A DNA stretch of 64,000 nucleotides, taken from the NCBI RefSeq assembly GCF_024753285.1, contig NZ_JANUGW010000012.1, positions 111,018 through 175,017 on the forward strand, read 5' to 3'. The position numbers and the translations under genes were made by a program. Below, piece after piece: positions 9,502-16,717 of this stretch. The DNA comes from Massilia pinisoli (GTDB lineage Bacteria > Pseudomonadota > Gammaproteobacteria > Burkholderiales > Burkholderiaceae_D). The notes under the pieces are model-generated. The model was not told the origin of the DNA. It saw only the letters and a list, made by a program, of their open reading frames with translations, and did no database searches. Numbering within the stretch: position 1 is the stretch's first letter; each line of letters opens with the position of its first letter.

Positions 9502-10743
9502 TTAGCCGGCGAGGAACGCGTCGGCGGCCTGGCGCATCAGCCGGTCGGCTTCAGCGATCTGCTCGTCCGACACGATCAGCGCCGGTGCCAGGCGGACGAC
9601 GTCCGGACCGGCGATCAGCAGCATCAGGCCCAGTTTTTCCGCGACCTTCGTGTAGTCCTTCGACTTGCCCTTGTAGCCGTCGGCCATCGGCAGGCCGATC
9701 AGCAGGCCTTTACCGCGCGGCTTGGCGAACAGTTGCGGGTAGTCGGCGACCAGCTTCTCCAGGTTCGCGAACACCTTCGCGCTCGCCTCGCGCACGCGCG
9801 CCAGGAACGCGGGCTGGTTGATCTGTTCGATCACGTTCAGCGCGACGGTCGTCGCCAGCGGATTGCCGCCGTACGTCGTGCCGTGCGTGCCCACGGTGAA
9901 GTGCTTGCCGACTTCGTTCGTCGTCAGCATCGCGCCGATCGGGTAGCCGTTACCGAGGGCCTTGGCCGACGTCAGGATGTCCGGCGTGACGCCCACGTTC
10001 ATGTAGTCGTACAGCGCGCCCGTGCGGCCCACGCCCGACTGCACTTCGTCGAACACGAGCAGCGCGCCCGTCTTGTCGCACAGTTCGCGCAGCGTCTTCA
10101 GGAATTCGACGTCGCCCGGGATCACGCCGCCTTCGCCCTGGATCGGCTCGACGATCACGGCGGCCACGTCGTCGGTGATGGCGGCGCGTGCGGACTCGAT
10201 GTCGTTGTAGTTGATGTGGTTGATTTCCGGCGGCAGCGGCTCGAAGCCTTCGGTGTATTTCGACTGGCCGCCGACCGACACGGTGAACAGCGTGCGGCCG
10301 TGGAACGAGGAATAGCACGACACGATGCGCGACTTGTGCGGGCCGAACTTGTCGTGCGCGTACTTGCGGGCCAGCTTCAGCGCGGCTTCGTTGGCTTCCG
10401 CGCCGGAGTTGCAGAAGAAGGCGCGGTCGGCGAACGTCGCTTCCGTCAGCGCGGCGCCCAGGCGCAGCACGGGCTCGTTCGTGTAGCCGTTACCGAGGTG
10501 CCACAGCGTGTTGATCTGGCGGGTCATCGCGTCGACCAGCACCGGGTTGCAGTGGCCCAGGCTCGAGACGGCGATGCCGGAGGTGAAGTCGAGGTAATGC
10601 TTGCCTTCCTGGTCCCACACGTCCAGGCCCGAAGCGCGCACCGGAACCATCGCGGCCGGCGCATAGGTCGGGACGAGCACCTCGTCGAAAGTCTGACGTG
10701 TGACAGGCCGCGTGGTGACACCCGATTCGAGCTTAGCATTCAT
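9502..10743 (-). CDS. aruC: Succinylornithine/acetylornithine aminotransferase
   Basis: Class III PLP aminotransferase transferring the delta-amino group of succinylornithine (and commonly acetylornithine) to 2-oxoglutarate. 413 residues from the ATG at 10743, which has GAGGA at ideal spacing; a start at 10761 would add six residues. Visible motifs: FCNSGAEANEAALK (cofactor phosphate region), the aspartate in LVFDEVQSGVGRTG, and the Schiff-base lysine in TSAKALGNGYPIGAM (about residue 260). First gene of the aru/ast operon, directly downstream of the predicted ArgR-type promoter. By sequence alone it could also serve as ArgD; context favours catabolism or a double role. Confidence 0.93.
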   Translation of the reverse strand: MNAKLESGVTTRPVTRQTFDEVLVPTYAPAAMVPVRASGLDVWDQEGKHYLDFTSGIAVSSLGHCNPVLVDAMTRQINTLWHLGNGYTNEPVLRLGAALTEATFADRAFFCNSGAEANEAALKLARKYAHDKFGPHKSRIVSCYSSFHGRTLFTVSVGGQSKYTEGFEPLPPEINHINYNDIESARAAITDDVAAVIVEPIQGEGGVIPGDVEFLKTLRELCDKTGALLVFDEVQSGVGRTGALYDYMNVGVTPDILTSAKALGNGYPIGAMLTTNEVGKHFTVGTHGTTYGGNPLATTVALNVIEQINQPAFLARVREASAKVFANLEKLVADYPQLFAKPRGKGLLIGLPMADGYKGKSKDYTKVAEKLGLMLLIAGPDVVRLAPALIVSDEQIAEADRLMRQAADAFLAG

Positions 10744-10803
10744 GACGTTTTCCTCATCCAAATAAAAGATTGCGCGGACTCCAGCAGCCGCGCCGAGCGA
10801 TCC

Positions 10804-10868
10804 ATTATAGAGAAGCCAAACCTTGCCGTTCTTTCCAAACTGCGACAGGCATTTTCATTTTTGGACGA
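10804..10868 (-). promoter_or_regulatory. aru operon promoter with tandem ArgR-type (AraC-family) site
   Basis: On the minus strand a perfect TATAAT (10804-10809) lies 61 nt before the aruC ATG, with no good -35 hexamer. At 10827-10847 is TGTCGC-N8-AA-N5, matching the half-site pattern I recall for the Pseudomonas aeruginosa ArgR activator. A weaker copy (TCGTCC-N8-AA-N5) directly adjoins it at 10848-10868, giving the tandem arrangement expected for that regulator. The proximal half-site covers the -35 region, as for an activator-dependent promoter. Binding is inferred, not shown. Confidence 0.6.
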
Positions 10869-10904
10869 GCAACTTTTAAAGATGCTTGAAAAACAATGAA
10901 ATTG

Positions 10905-11843
10905 TTATTGGCTGAGCTTGCGCTGACGCTCTTCGCGGGGCGTGTTGCCGAACAGGGCGCCGAAGGCCGTGGAGAAGTGGGAACCGGACGAGAAGCCGCA
11001 CATCAGCCCCACCTGCACGATGGAGTGGTTGGTGTCGCGCAGCAGCTGGCGCGCCCGTTGCAGGCGCAGTTCGAGGTAGTAGCGCGACGGCAGGCTGCCC
11101 AGGTATTGCTTGAACAACCGCTCCAGCTGGCGGCGCGATACCCCGGCCAGTTGCGCGATGTCGTCGGTCGACAGCGGTTCCTCGATATTCGCTTCCATCA
11201 GCGTGACGGCTTCCGTCAGCTTCGGCTGCAGCACGCCGAAGCGGGCCTGCAACGCGACGCGCTGGCGCTCGTCCGGGCCGCGCACGCGGTCCACGCACAG
11301 GATTTCCTTCACCTGCGCCTGGACTGTCGCGCCGAACAGCAGGTCGACGAGCGTCAGCGCGAAGTCGATGCTCGCAGCGCCGCCGCAGCACGTGACGCGA
11401 GTGCCGTCGATCTCGTACAGGTGCGGGCTCAGCAGGGCCTGGTCGGCGCGCATGTCGACGTCGGGATACAGCGACCACGGCAGCGCCGCGCGCGCACCGT
11501 TCAGCGCGCCCGCCTCCGCCAGCCAGAGCACGCCGGCGCCGACGCCGCCCCAGCACGGCGCCGCGCGGCAGCGGGCGACGACGGTACGCAGGTTGGCGGG
11601 TCGCAATGCGACCTCGGCCTCGTCCGCGACGAGCAGCACGAGGTGCCACAGGCGCTGGTCGGCCGTGAACTTGTCGGGCGTGCGCACGTCCACGTGCAGG
11701 CGCTCCGGCCCCAGCAGCTTGGCCGCCAGCCGCAGCGGCTGCACGAGGCCGGACCACGTCAGCGCATCCGGTTCGCCCGCATGCACGAGCAACACGCGCA
11801 GCGGCGCCTCCTGCGCAAGGCGGGACAGTTCAAGCGGCTGCAT
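10905..11843 (-). CDS. ArgR-like AraC/GlxA-family transcriptional regulator
   Basis: 312 residues: an N-terminal DJ-1/PfpI-like ligand domain (about 1-200) and a C-terminal double helix-turn-helix AraC domain (about 210-310) containing STDDIAQLAGVSRRQLERLF and the second motif IVQVGLMCGFSSGSHFSTAF. The DJ-1 elbow carries no nucleophile cysteine (GGVGAGVLW), so it should be a sensor rather than an enzyme. The DNA-binding domain strongly resembles, from memory, Pseudomonas ArgR, the arginine-responsive activator of aru. It ends 161 bp before aruC on the same strand and follows a DMT permease gene by 18 bp. Proposed role: arginine-dependent activator of the adjacent operon; the inducer is inferred. 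Confidence 0.82.
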   Translation of the reverse strand: MQPLELSRLAQEAPLRVLLVHAGEPDALTWSGLVQPLRLAAKLLGPERLHVDVRTPDKFTADQRLWHLVLLVADEAEVALRPANLRTVVARCRAAPCWGGVGAGVLWLAEAGALNGARAALPWSLYPDVDMRADQALLSPHLYEIDGTRVTCCGGAASIDFALTLVDLLFGATVQAQVKEILCVDRVRGPDERQRVALQARFGVLQPKLTEAVTLMEANIEEPLSTDDIAQLAGVSRRQLERLFKQYLGSLPSRYYLELRLQRARQLLRDTNHSIVQVGLMCGFSSGSHFSTAFGALFGNTPREERQRKLSQ

Positions 11844-11861
11844 CGATACGAACTGGGGTCA

Positions 11862-12767
11862 TCACTCGGGGGCGAGCACGGCGGGCGGCCGGCTCTCGGC
11901 ATTCCATTGGCTGACAATCATACCGGAGATCAACAATGCGGCGCCGACCCAGCCGCGGGCACCCATCGCCTCCCCGAGCCAGAAATACGCGAAGAACGCG
12001 GCGCCGCCGGGCTCGAACGCATAGATGACGGCCGCCTCGTTGGCGCTCGTGCGCGCCTGGCCCCAGGTCTGCATCGAGATGATGGCGGCCGTGCACAGCA
12101 CGCCCAGGTAGGCGACGTTCAGGGCGTAATGTGCGAGCCCGTGGCCGATATGCGCCCAGTAATTCGCGGCCTCCTCGACGCCGTGAGGCACCTCGCGCGC
12201 GACCAGCCACAGCGCGGCGCACAGGGCGACTGTGCCGATCTGCGCGGCCGTCACGCTCATCAGCCGCACGGCGCGGCGCGTGTAGATTTCCATGACCTTG
12301 ATGTACGCGCCGAACGTGAGCGCGGCCAGCAGCGCGAGGGTGTCGCCGCGGCCCCAGCCGCCACCGCCATCCCAGCATAGCGCGACGAGCCCCGCGATCG
12401 CGAGCAGCAGCGCGACGACGATGCGGCGCTCCGGCAGCCGGCCGCCCAGCAGACCCAGCAATGGCACGACGAGCACGTTCAGGCCGCAGATGAAGGCGTT
12501 GCGGTTCGACGTCGTCAGCGCGAGGCCTTCCACCTGGAACAGGTAGCAGAAGAACAACAGCAGGCCGAGCGTCGCACCCAGCATCAGGTCCGACCGGCGC
12601 GCGCGCCAGAGGAAGGGCGAGAGCAGGACGGTCGCGATGGCGAAGCGCGTCACGATGATCCAGACGGGCGAAAAATAAGCGGTCAATTCCTTCATCGCAG
12701 GAAACGTCGTCCCCCATACGAGGACGACGACGACGAGGGCGAGGATGCCGCGCAGATGCTGGGTCAT
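11862..12767 (-). CDS. EamA/DMT-family transporter
   Basis: 301-residue integral membrane protein with about ten hydrophobic segments forming the two five-helix EamA repeats of the drug/metabolite transporter superfamily; the first helix region carries the typical LVWGTTFPAMK motif. Members export amino acids, metabolites or drugs. Its position 18 bp upstream of the ArgR-like regulator and the aru operon makes an amino-acid-related substrate attractive, but nothing in the sequence fixes specificity. The ATG at 12767 begins the first membrane helix directly; the ribosome site is weak. A divergent MarR gene starts 96 bp away. Confidence 0.85.
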   Translation of the reverse strand: MTQHLRGILALVVVVLVWGTTFPAMKELTAYFSPVWIIVTRFAIATVLLSPFLWRARRSDLMLGATLGLLLFFCYLFQVEGLALTTSNRNAFICGLNVLVVPLLGLLGGRLPERRIVVALLLAIAGLVALCWDGGGGWGRGDTLALLAALTFGAYIKVMEIYTRRAVRLMSVTAAQIGTVALCAALWLVAREVPHGVEEAANYWAHIGHGLAHYALNVAYLGVLCTAAIISMQTWGQARTSANEAAVIYAFEPGGAAFFAYFWLGEAMGARGWVGAALLISGMIVSQWNAESRPPAVLAPE

Positions 12768-12851
12768 GAAAGTGACACGAGTTCGGGAAGATTGCTATGG
12801 TAACGGACGCGGCGGCAACGATGAAGACTGGGGCCGGCGCGCGCTGGCGGC

Positions 12852-12857
12852 TATAAT
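12852..12857 (+). promoter_or_regulatory. TATAAT box six bases before the marR-type ATG
   Basis: A perfect -10 hexamer ends six bases before the ATG at 12864. If used, transcription would begin at or next to the A of the start codon, giving a leaderless message. There is no convincing -35 and no Shine-Dalgarno sequence in the remaining 6 nt. Confidence 0.4.
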
Positions 12858-12863
12858 CGTTTC

Positions 12864-13352
12864 ATGGGTGAACGATATCTGAAGAGTGTGCGCCTGCTGG
12901 CCGAATGCCTGCAAGGATTCGAGCGCTTCGTTGCCGAACCGGTGCGCAGGCACGGGCTGACGCATCCGCAATTCGACATCATCGCCACCCTCGGCAACAC
13001 GCCGGGCATGACGTACAAGGAACTGGGCGAGCGCACCCTGATCACGAAGGGCACGCTGACCGGCGTCATCGACCGCCTCGAACAGAAGGGCCTGGTGGAA
13101 CGCGTGCGCAAATGCGACGACAAGCGCTCGTTTCTCGTGCGTCTGACGGCGACCGGCGATACCCTGTTCCACACGGTCTTTCCGGCCGTGGTTGCGCACG
13201 GCAAGCTGCTGTTCGCCGATTATGGCGACGGCGATTTCGAACAACTGGACCACGCGCTGCACCGCCTGCGCACCCGGCTCGACGCGCCGGACCTGGCGAC
13301 CGCGGTGCCTGGCGAACTCCGCGCGGGGCATGTCCCCGCCGACGAAAGATGA
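12864..13352 (+). CDS. MarR-family transcriptional regulator
   Basis: 162 residues with a winged helix-turn-helix: LTHPQFDIIATLGNTPGMTYKEL leads into recognition helix ITKGTLTGVIDRLEQKGLVER, then the wing with the DKRSFLVRLT motif (family DxRs). C-terminal helices give dimerisation. No effector can be read from the sequence. Followed after 1 nt by a 93-residue hypothetical gene, so the two are probably co-transcribed. Divergent from the DMT transporter gene, which could be a target. The start has no ribosome site and may be leaderless. Confidence 0.9.
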   Translation: MGERYLKSVRLLAECLQGFERFVAEPVRRHGLTHPQFDIIATLGNTPGMTYKELGERTLITKGTLTGVIDRLEQKGLVERVRKCDDKRSFLVRLTATGDTLFHTVFPAVVAHGKLLFADYGDGDFEQLDHALHRLRTRLDAPDLATAVPGELRAGHVPADER

Positions 13353-13353
13353 C

Positions 13354-13635
13354 ATGAAGACTGCCCTGATCGAAGGCAAAAAGCCTCCCCATTTCGACAA
13401 ACACATCATCGGCAACCTGTTGCTCGACGTGGCCCCGCCCGCCGAAGTGCGCGACGAACCGATGGTGATCGGCGTGCGCAACGACGCCGGCGACATCTAC
13501 CGCGTGATCGGTGCCGCCACGCTGAACAGCTTCATGAATGCCGTCGAGGAATTGTTCGACCTGGGCCTCAGCGACGAGCTGCAGGACAAGGAAGAGCAGA
13601 AGGACGGCTGCGACGCCATTTTCAGCGAACCCTGA
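13354..13635 (+). CDS. Conserved hypothetical protein (93 aa)
   Basis: Small soluble acidic protein beginning MKTALIEGKKPPHFDKHIIG at the ATG at 13354, one base after the TGA of the MarR gene. No signal peptide, membrane segment or cysteine-metal pattern is evident; the last quarter is acidic (ELQDKEEQKDG). I do not recognise a named domain. Tight spacing implies co-expression with the MarR regulator. A longer in-frame extension from 13192 lies inside the regulator gene and is rejected. Function unknown. Confidence 0.75.
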   Translation: MKTALIEGKKPPHFDKHIIGNLLLDVAPPAEVRDEPMVIGVRNDAGDIYRVIGAATLNSFMNAVEELFDLGLSDELQDKEEQKDGCDAIFSEP

Positions 13636-13650
13636 CGACCTGCCCGGGGG

Positions 13651-13656
13651 TATAAT
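13651..13656 (+). promoter_or_regulatory. TATAAT box eight bases before the HDOD gene
   Basis: A perfect -10 hexamer lies 8 nt upstream of the ATG at 13665, in a 29-bp gap after the previous gene. It predicts transcription starting within about two bases of the start codon; the intervening sequence is T/C-rich and has no Shine-Dalgarno motif. Confidence 0.4.
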
Positions 13657-13664
13657 TTTTTCCC

Positions 13665-14501
13665 ATGGACAGAATCGACGCCCTCAAGAGCATTGCCGCG
13701 CAAGCCGGGCGCGGCGACCTTCATTTTCCGACCCACGTCGACGCGACGCTGAAGCTGCAGCGCGCGCTCGCCGACCCCGACTGCCACATCGACGAAGCGG
13801 CGCGCCTCGTCCAGACGGAACCCCTGCTGGCCGCACGCACCGTCGCCATCGCCAACTCGGCCGCCTATAACCGCTTCGGCAACGACGTCACCAACGTCAA
13901 GGCGGCCGTCGCGCGCGTGGGCTTCCGCACCCTGGGTGCGCTCGCCGCCGCCGTCATCGTGCGCCAGCTCGCGGGCGAAATCCACGACCCCGAGCTGCGT
14001 GCGAAAGCCGACCAGTTGTGGCTGCACTCGACCCACGTGGCCGCGCTGTCCCAGGTGATCGCGCGGCGCGTGTCGTTCGTCGATCCGGAAACGGCGATGT
14101 TCGCCGGCATCGTGCACGAGGTCGGCGGCTTTTACCTGCTGTCGCGTGCGGTCGAATTCCCGGGCCTGCTGGACGGCGGTGCCGACGAGTGGATCGAACA
14201 TGGCGAGACCGCGATCGGCCGCGGCGTCCTCCTCAAGCTGGGCGTGCCCGCCCCCGTCATGGGCGCCATCGAAGCGCTGTGGAACGGCATGCGCGCCCTG
14301 CCTCCGGAAACGCTGGGCGACACGCTGCTGCTGGCCAACGACTTGGCGCCCGTCGCCTCGCCGCTGCTCGAACGCGATCCGGGCGTGAGCGGCGTGCAAG
14401 TGGGCGCCACCATTGACTTCGCCGTCGGCGAAGGCACGCTCTCCTCGATCCTCGAAGAATCCGAGGACGAAGTCCACAGCCTCACGGCCGCCCTGGCCTG
14501 A
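13665..14501 (+). CDS. HDOD-domain protein
   Basis: 278 residues made almost entirely of an HDOD domain, a degenerate relative of HD phosphohydrolases found in bacterial signalling proteins. Visible features are the N-terminal LHFPTHVDATLKLQRALADP segment, the helix AARTVAIANSAAYNRFG (family VNSAxxxR) and the KAAVARVGFRTLGALA helix; the mid-domain WLHSTHVAALSQVIA and FAGIVHEVGGFYLL keep H residues but not a full catalytic HD set. No attached receiver or GGDEF domain, so it may act as a partner in a signalling complex. Its own promoter overlaps the start. Precise role unknown. Confidence 0.85.
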   Translation: MDRIDALKSIAAQAGRGDLHFPTHVDATLKLQRALADPDCHIDEAARLVQTEPLLAARTVAIANSAAYNRFGNDVTNVKAAVARVGFRTLGALAAAVIVRQLAGEIHDPELRAKADQLWLHSTHVAALSQVIARRVSFVDPETAMFAGIVHEVGGFYLLSRAVEFPGLLDGGADEWIEHGETAIGRGVLLKLGVPAPVMGAIEALWNGMRALPPETLGDTLLLANDLAPVASPLLERDPGVSGVQVGATIDFAVGEGTLSSILEESEDEVHSLTAALA

Positions 14502-14650
14502 TCCCCTGCCCCTGCCTGGCATCGACCGCCCCATGCGGTCGGTGTGCTGCCGTACATATGTGACTTTTTAGTCATTTACTTTCATCTTGTTACATTCCTT
14601 ACCGATTGAGAACTTCTCTTAGGGAAACATGGTGCTATCTTGGCCATATT

Positions 14651-14669
14651 GCGATTCACGACGAATCGC
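14651..14669 (+). promoter_or_regulatory. Leader hairpin upstream of outer-membrane barrel gene
   Basis: GCGATTC and GAATCGC, separated by 5 nt, form a perfect 7-bp stem 28 nt before the ATG at 14698; an AAGGAG-type ribosome site lies between stem and start. It is probably part of the 5' leader and could stabilise the mRNA. The rest of the 196-bp upstream gap holds no confident promoter. Confidence 0.4.
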
Positions 14670-14697
14670 GAGCCCCGAGAACACTAAGGAGTGAACC

Positions 14698-15216
14698 ATG
14701 AAAAAACTGCTGCTCGCACTGATCGCCACCTCCGCCGTCGCCGGCGCCGCCCAAGCCCAGACCAATGCACCGCGCGCCTACGTGGGCGTCGGCGCTGCCA
14801 CGGCCAACAACCAGACCTCCGACAGCTACAAGACCGGCGGCAAGATCTACGGCGGTTACAACGTCGACCAGAATTGGGGCGTGGAAGCGGGTTACACGGA
14901 CTTCGGCAAGGAAAACGTCGGCGCCGGTAACGTGAAGGGTTCCGGTACCTATGTCGCCGGCAAGTACAACGTCCCGCTGGGCGAGCGCTTCTCCGGTTAC
15001 GGCAAGCTGGGCGTCGCTTACAACGAGCGCAAGTACGACAACGGCGCCGGTACGCACGTCAACAACTACGACACGGGCCTGTATGGCGGCGTGGGCGTCG
15101 AGTACAAGCTGAACGAGAACCTCGCCGTGAACGCCGAGTACGAGCGCTACGGCAAGGACAAGGCCTTCGGCGCCAAGGCCGACGTGTACACCGTGGGCCT
15201 GAAATACGGTTTCTAA
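14698..15216 (+). CDS. Small outer-membrane beta-barrel protein (OmpA/OmpW-like barrel, no peptidoglycan domain)
   Basis: 172 residues with a clear signal peptide (MKKLLLALIATSAVAGAAQA, cleavage after AQA). The mature part alternates polar and aromatic residues in about eight beta strands (KIYGGYNVDQNWGVEAGYTDF, FSGYGKLGVAYNERKY, GVGVEYKLNENLAVNAEYERY) and ends VGLKYGF, a terminal phenylalanine typical of BAM-inserted barrels. No OmpA C-terminal domain, so it is a stand-alone barrel. Preceded by an AAGGAG ribosome site and closed by a strong terminator, hence monocistronic. Exact function unknown. Confidence 0.88.
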   Translation: MKKLLLALIATSAVAGAAQAQTNAPRAYVGVGAATANNQTSDSYKTGGKIYGGYNVDQNWGVEAGYTDFGKENVGAGNVKGSGTYVAGKYNVPLGERFSGYGKLGVAYNERKYDNGAGTHVNNYDTGLYGGVGVEYKLNENLAVNAEYERYGKDKAFGAKADVYTVGLKYGF

Positions 15217-15254
15217 GCTCCCTCCCCGGACCCGGCAACGGGTCTGCAGCACCG

Positions 15255-15291
15255 ACGTCGTTCCTGCGCAGGCAGGGACGACGTTTTTTTT
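15255..15291 (+). terminator. Rho-independent terminator of the barrel gene
   Basis: A 13-bp stem (ACGTCGTTCCTGC with GCAGGGACGACGT, one G-T pair) with 4-nt loop is followed directly by seven or more T residues, 38 nt after the stop codon. Confidence 0.92.
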
Positions 15292-15310
15292 CGTCGTGCG
15301 TCCGGGTAGG

Positions 15311-15376
15311 CAAAAAAATGCCCGCTCCGAAGAGCGGGCCAAGTCCAAAACTAGGGATGTCCTGAAAGAGACGAGT
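15311..15376 (-). ncRNA. Putative small RNA, copy A of a two-member family
   Basis: About 62-66 nt on the minus strand from a predicted start near 15372-15376. The first 36 nt (15376-15341) are identical, base for base, to positions 19173-19138. They are followed by an independent hairpin (GCCCGCTC-CGAA-GAGCGGGC, 15320-15339) and a T7 tract on the minus strand. The hairpin sequence differs from that of copy B while the structure is kept. No open reading frame of note. A matching -10 (TAAGAT, 15379-15384) and CRP-like box lie upstream. I could not match it to a named Rfam family. Confidence 0.62.
15312..15339 (-). terminator. Terminator of small RNA copy A
   Basis: On the minus strand, an 8-bp GC stem with a UUCG-type tetraloop (15320-15339) is followed by A and then seven T residues (15318-15312). 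On the plus strand no T tract follows, so it acts on minus-strand transcription. Confidence 0.85.
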
Positions 15377-15378
15377 TC

Positions 15379-15421
15379 ATCTTAGTCCTCCGCTACCTTC
15401 GGCTCTGTGCGGTGATTCACA
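15379..15421 (-). promoter_or_regulatory. CRP-like site and -10 element of small RNA copy A
   Basis: TGTGCGGTGATTCACA (15406-15421, plus-strand reading) is a TGTGM-N6-TCACA box, close to the CRP/Vfr consensus; a TAAGAT -10 lies at 15379-15384. The box centre is about 41 bp from the predicted RNA start, the class II activator position. Copy B repeats box, spacing and -10 position. Confidence 0.55.
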
Positions 15422-15438
15422 TTTGTTAAATATTTTGA

Positions 15439-15828
15439 CTAAAGGCGTGACAGGCCCGTTGCGCCACGAATCTCTGGTTCGTGCTTCGAGAAAACGCTGA
15501 CGCAGGCGCCAGTCGTCACAACGATCCACTCCCGTTGCTGCTGGGTATAGCCCAAGCGTTTGTCTTCTTCCTTTGCCCAGCCACCATCGAGTACCTCAAG
15601 GACGGGATAGCCCGAAGGGAAGTCCTCGGCAATCCAATACTCGGCCAGCGAGACTTCGTCTAGAAGCCTGAAGCCGTCGACTTGGGAAAATATGATCTCG
15701 ATCCCATCGTCATTGTTGCGGTTTCGAAGGACACGTATCGACAAGCGACCGTCGTAGACAACGGAGTGGATATCTGCGCCCCAGTCGAATTGCGCCTGGC
15801 AGCCAAAGGGTTTCGCTTTGATAGGCAT
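15439..15828 (-). CDS. Hypothetical protein (129 aa)
   Basis: Begins MPIKAKPFGCQAQFDWGADI and contains alternating beta-rich segments (SIRVLRNRNNDDGIEIIFSQV, REWIVVTTGACVSVFSK). No signal peptide or membrane segment. Base composition and codon use are visibly more AT-rich than the flanking chromosomal genes, suggesting acquisition. It stands with two other small unrelated hypotheticals on the same strand, a pattern often seen for orphan immunity genes; I do not recognise the family, so that is only a guess. It ends 18 bp before the regulatory box of small RNA copy A. Confidence 0.6.
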   Translation of the reverse strand: MPIKAKPFGCQAQFDWGADIHSVVYDGRLSIRVLRNRNNDDGIEIIFSQVDGFRLLDEVSLAEYWIAEDFPSGYPVLEVLDGGWAKEEDKRLGYTQQQREWIVVTTGACVSVFSKHEPEIRGATGLSRL

Positions 15829-16017
15829 GTAGGTCGTGTCTCGAAAGACTTGATGAGCGTGGCTAGACAGCGGTTACGGTAACGCGGGCGGTGCAGGCGT
15901 GTATGATCTCCTCGGGGTCGAGCCTTGTCTGCAAGTCCGGCATCTTGTCGAAACGGAAAAATCATGGACTGTCGCGACACGGGGTCACCAGCCGCCGTAC
16001 ACAAGTCTCAGACGCTA

Positions 16018-16440
16018 TCAGTTGACTCTATAAATTACGTCATAAACATCGCGTATCGCTCCGGCAAGCACCACCATACTGAGGCCACTACGTTCCCAGA
16101 ACATGAGAAAGAACGCCAGCCTATCGATTGGAGTTTGTTCGTCGATGCCGTGCAATTCACAGATTGTGGCTCTGATGCGTAGCACATCGGGCTCATCCGC
16201 TTGGTCTCGCCCTTCGATTTCACTCCAGAGTTTCACACGTGTGGTTGCAACGCTGCCTACCGTTGCTCTACCCGTAAGGCGGCTTTTGGCTACCGATACG
16301 GCAGCTTGAGCGCTGCTGGGTAGACATGCAGTAACTCGTTCCAGCGCGTCGAGCATGAAGCGTTGTGCATTCCCCCATTGTCCCGGATCGTCCAGGTTCA
16401 CTGTGGCCGAAATTGCATCGAAAGGATCGCAACGGGACAT
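16018..16440 (-). CDS. Hypothetical protein (140 aa)
   Basis: The chosen ATG (16440, MSRCDPFDAISATVNLDD) is preceded by AGGAA nine bases upstream; an ATG at 16467 would add nine residues without a ribosome site. Soluble, alpha-helical in appearance (RFMLDALERVTACLPSSAQAA; ATICELHGIDEQTPIDRLAFFL), ending in a short hydrophobic helix LSMVVLAGAIRDVYDVIY. AT-richer than core genes, like its neighbours. No family recognised. It lies just downstream of the MITE-like element in its own transcription direction. Confidence 0.55.
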   Translation of the reverse strand: MSRCDPFDAISATVNLDDPGQWGNAQRFMLDALERVTACLPSSAQAAVSVAKSRLTGRATVGSVATTRVKLWSEIEGRDQADEPDVLRIRATICELHGIDEQTPIDRLAFFLMFWERSGLSMVVLAGAIRDVYDVIYRVN

Positions 16441-16484
16441 TTTCAAATTCCTGAATAATCGAAGCATTCTACATTCTTGACCTT

Positions 16485-16648
16485 CCGCTTCTGGCCCAGG
16501 CTGTGTAAAAACGCGAAATCATGATGTTTTCAGGGGTCTCTTTACCATTCCCGACCTCGTGAAAACGCCGTAGCGAGCGTTTTGGAAGGCCGGGCGCCGC
16601 GGACGTCACGTCGGGCCTGCGTTTTTACACAGCCTGGGCCGTTAGCGG
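16485..16648. repeat. MITE-like element with 30-bp inverted repeats
   Basis: A 164-bp block bounded by inverted repeats: 22 bp are perfect (GGCCCAGGCTGTGTAAAAAC plus GC at 16493-16514, against 16619-16640), and extending outward to CCGCT/AGCGG gives 27 of 30 matches. Inside is a second dyad (AAAACGC...GCGTTTT). The terminal GGCTGTGTAAAAACGC looks like an insertion-sequence end. No transposase frame fits inside, so it is either a non-autonomous miniature element or a deletion remnant. No convincing target duplication seen. Confidence 0.6.
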
Positions 16649-16717
16649 TCTCTGATGAATGCCCCCAACCGCCGCAAAACGGACGGCCGAAAACGTGCGT
16701 AGAGACCTACCCCACAA

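Noticed and set aside
13192..13353. Upstream extension of the 93-residue hypothetical gene
   Set aside because: The region is inside the MarR coding sequence in another frame; the ATG one base after the MarR stop is the natural start.
15320..15376. Reading the first repeated block as a second terminator of the barrel gene
   Set aside because: On the plus strand no T tract follows the hairpin, and a strong terminator already lies at 15255-15291; the T tract and promoter elements are on the minus strand.
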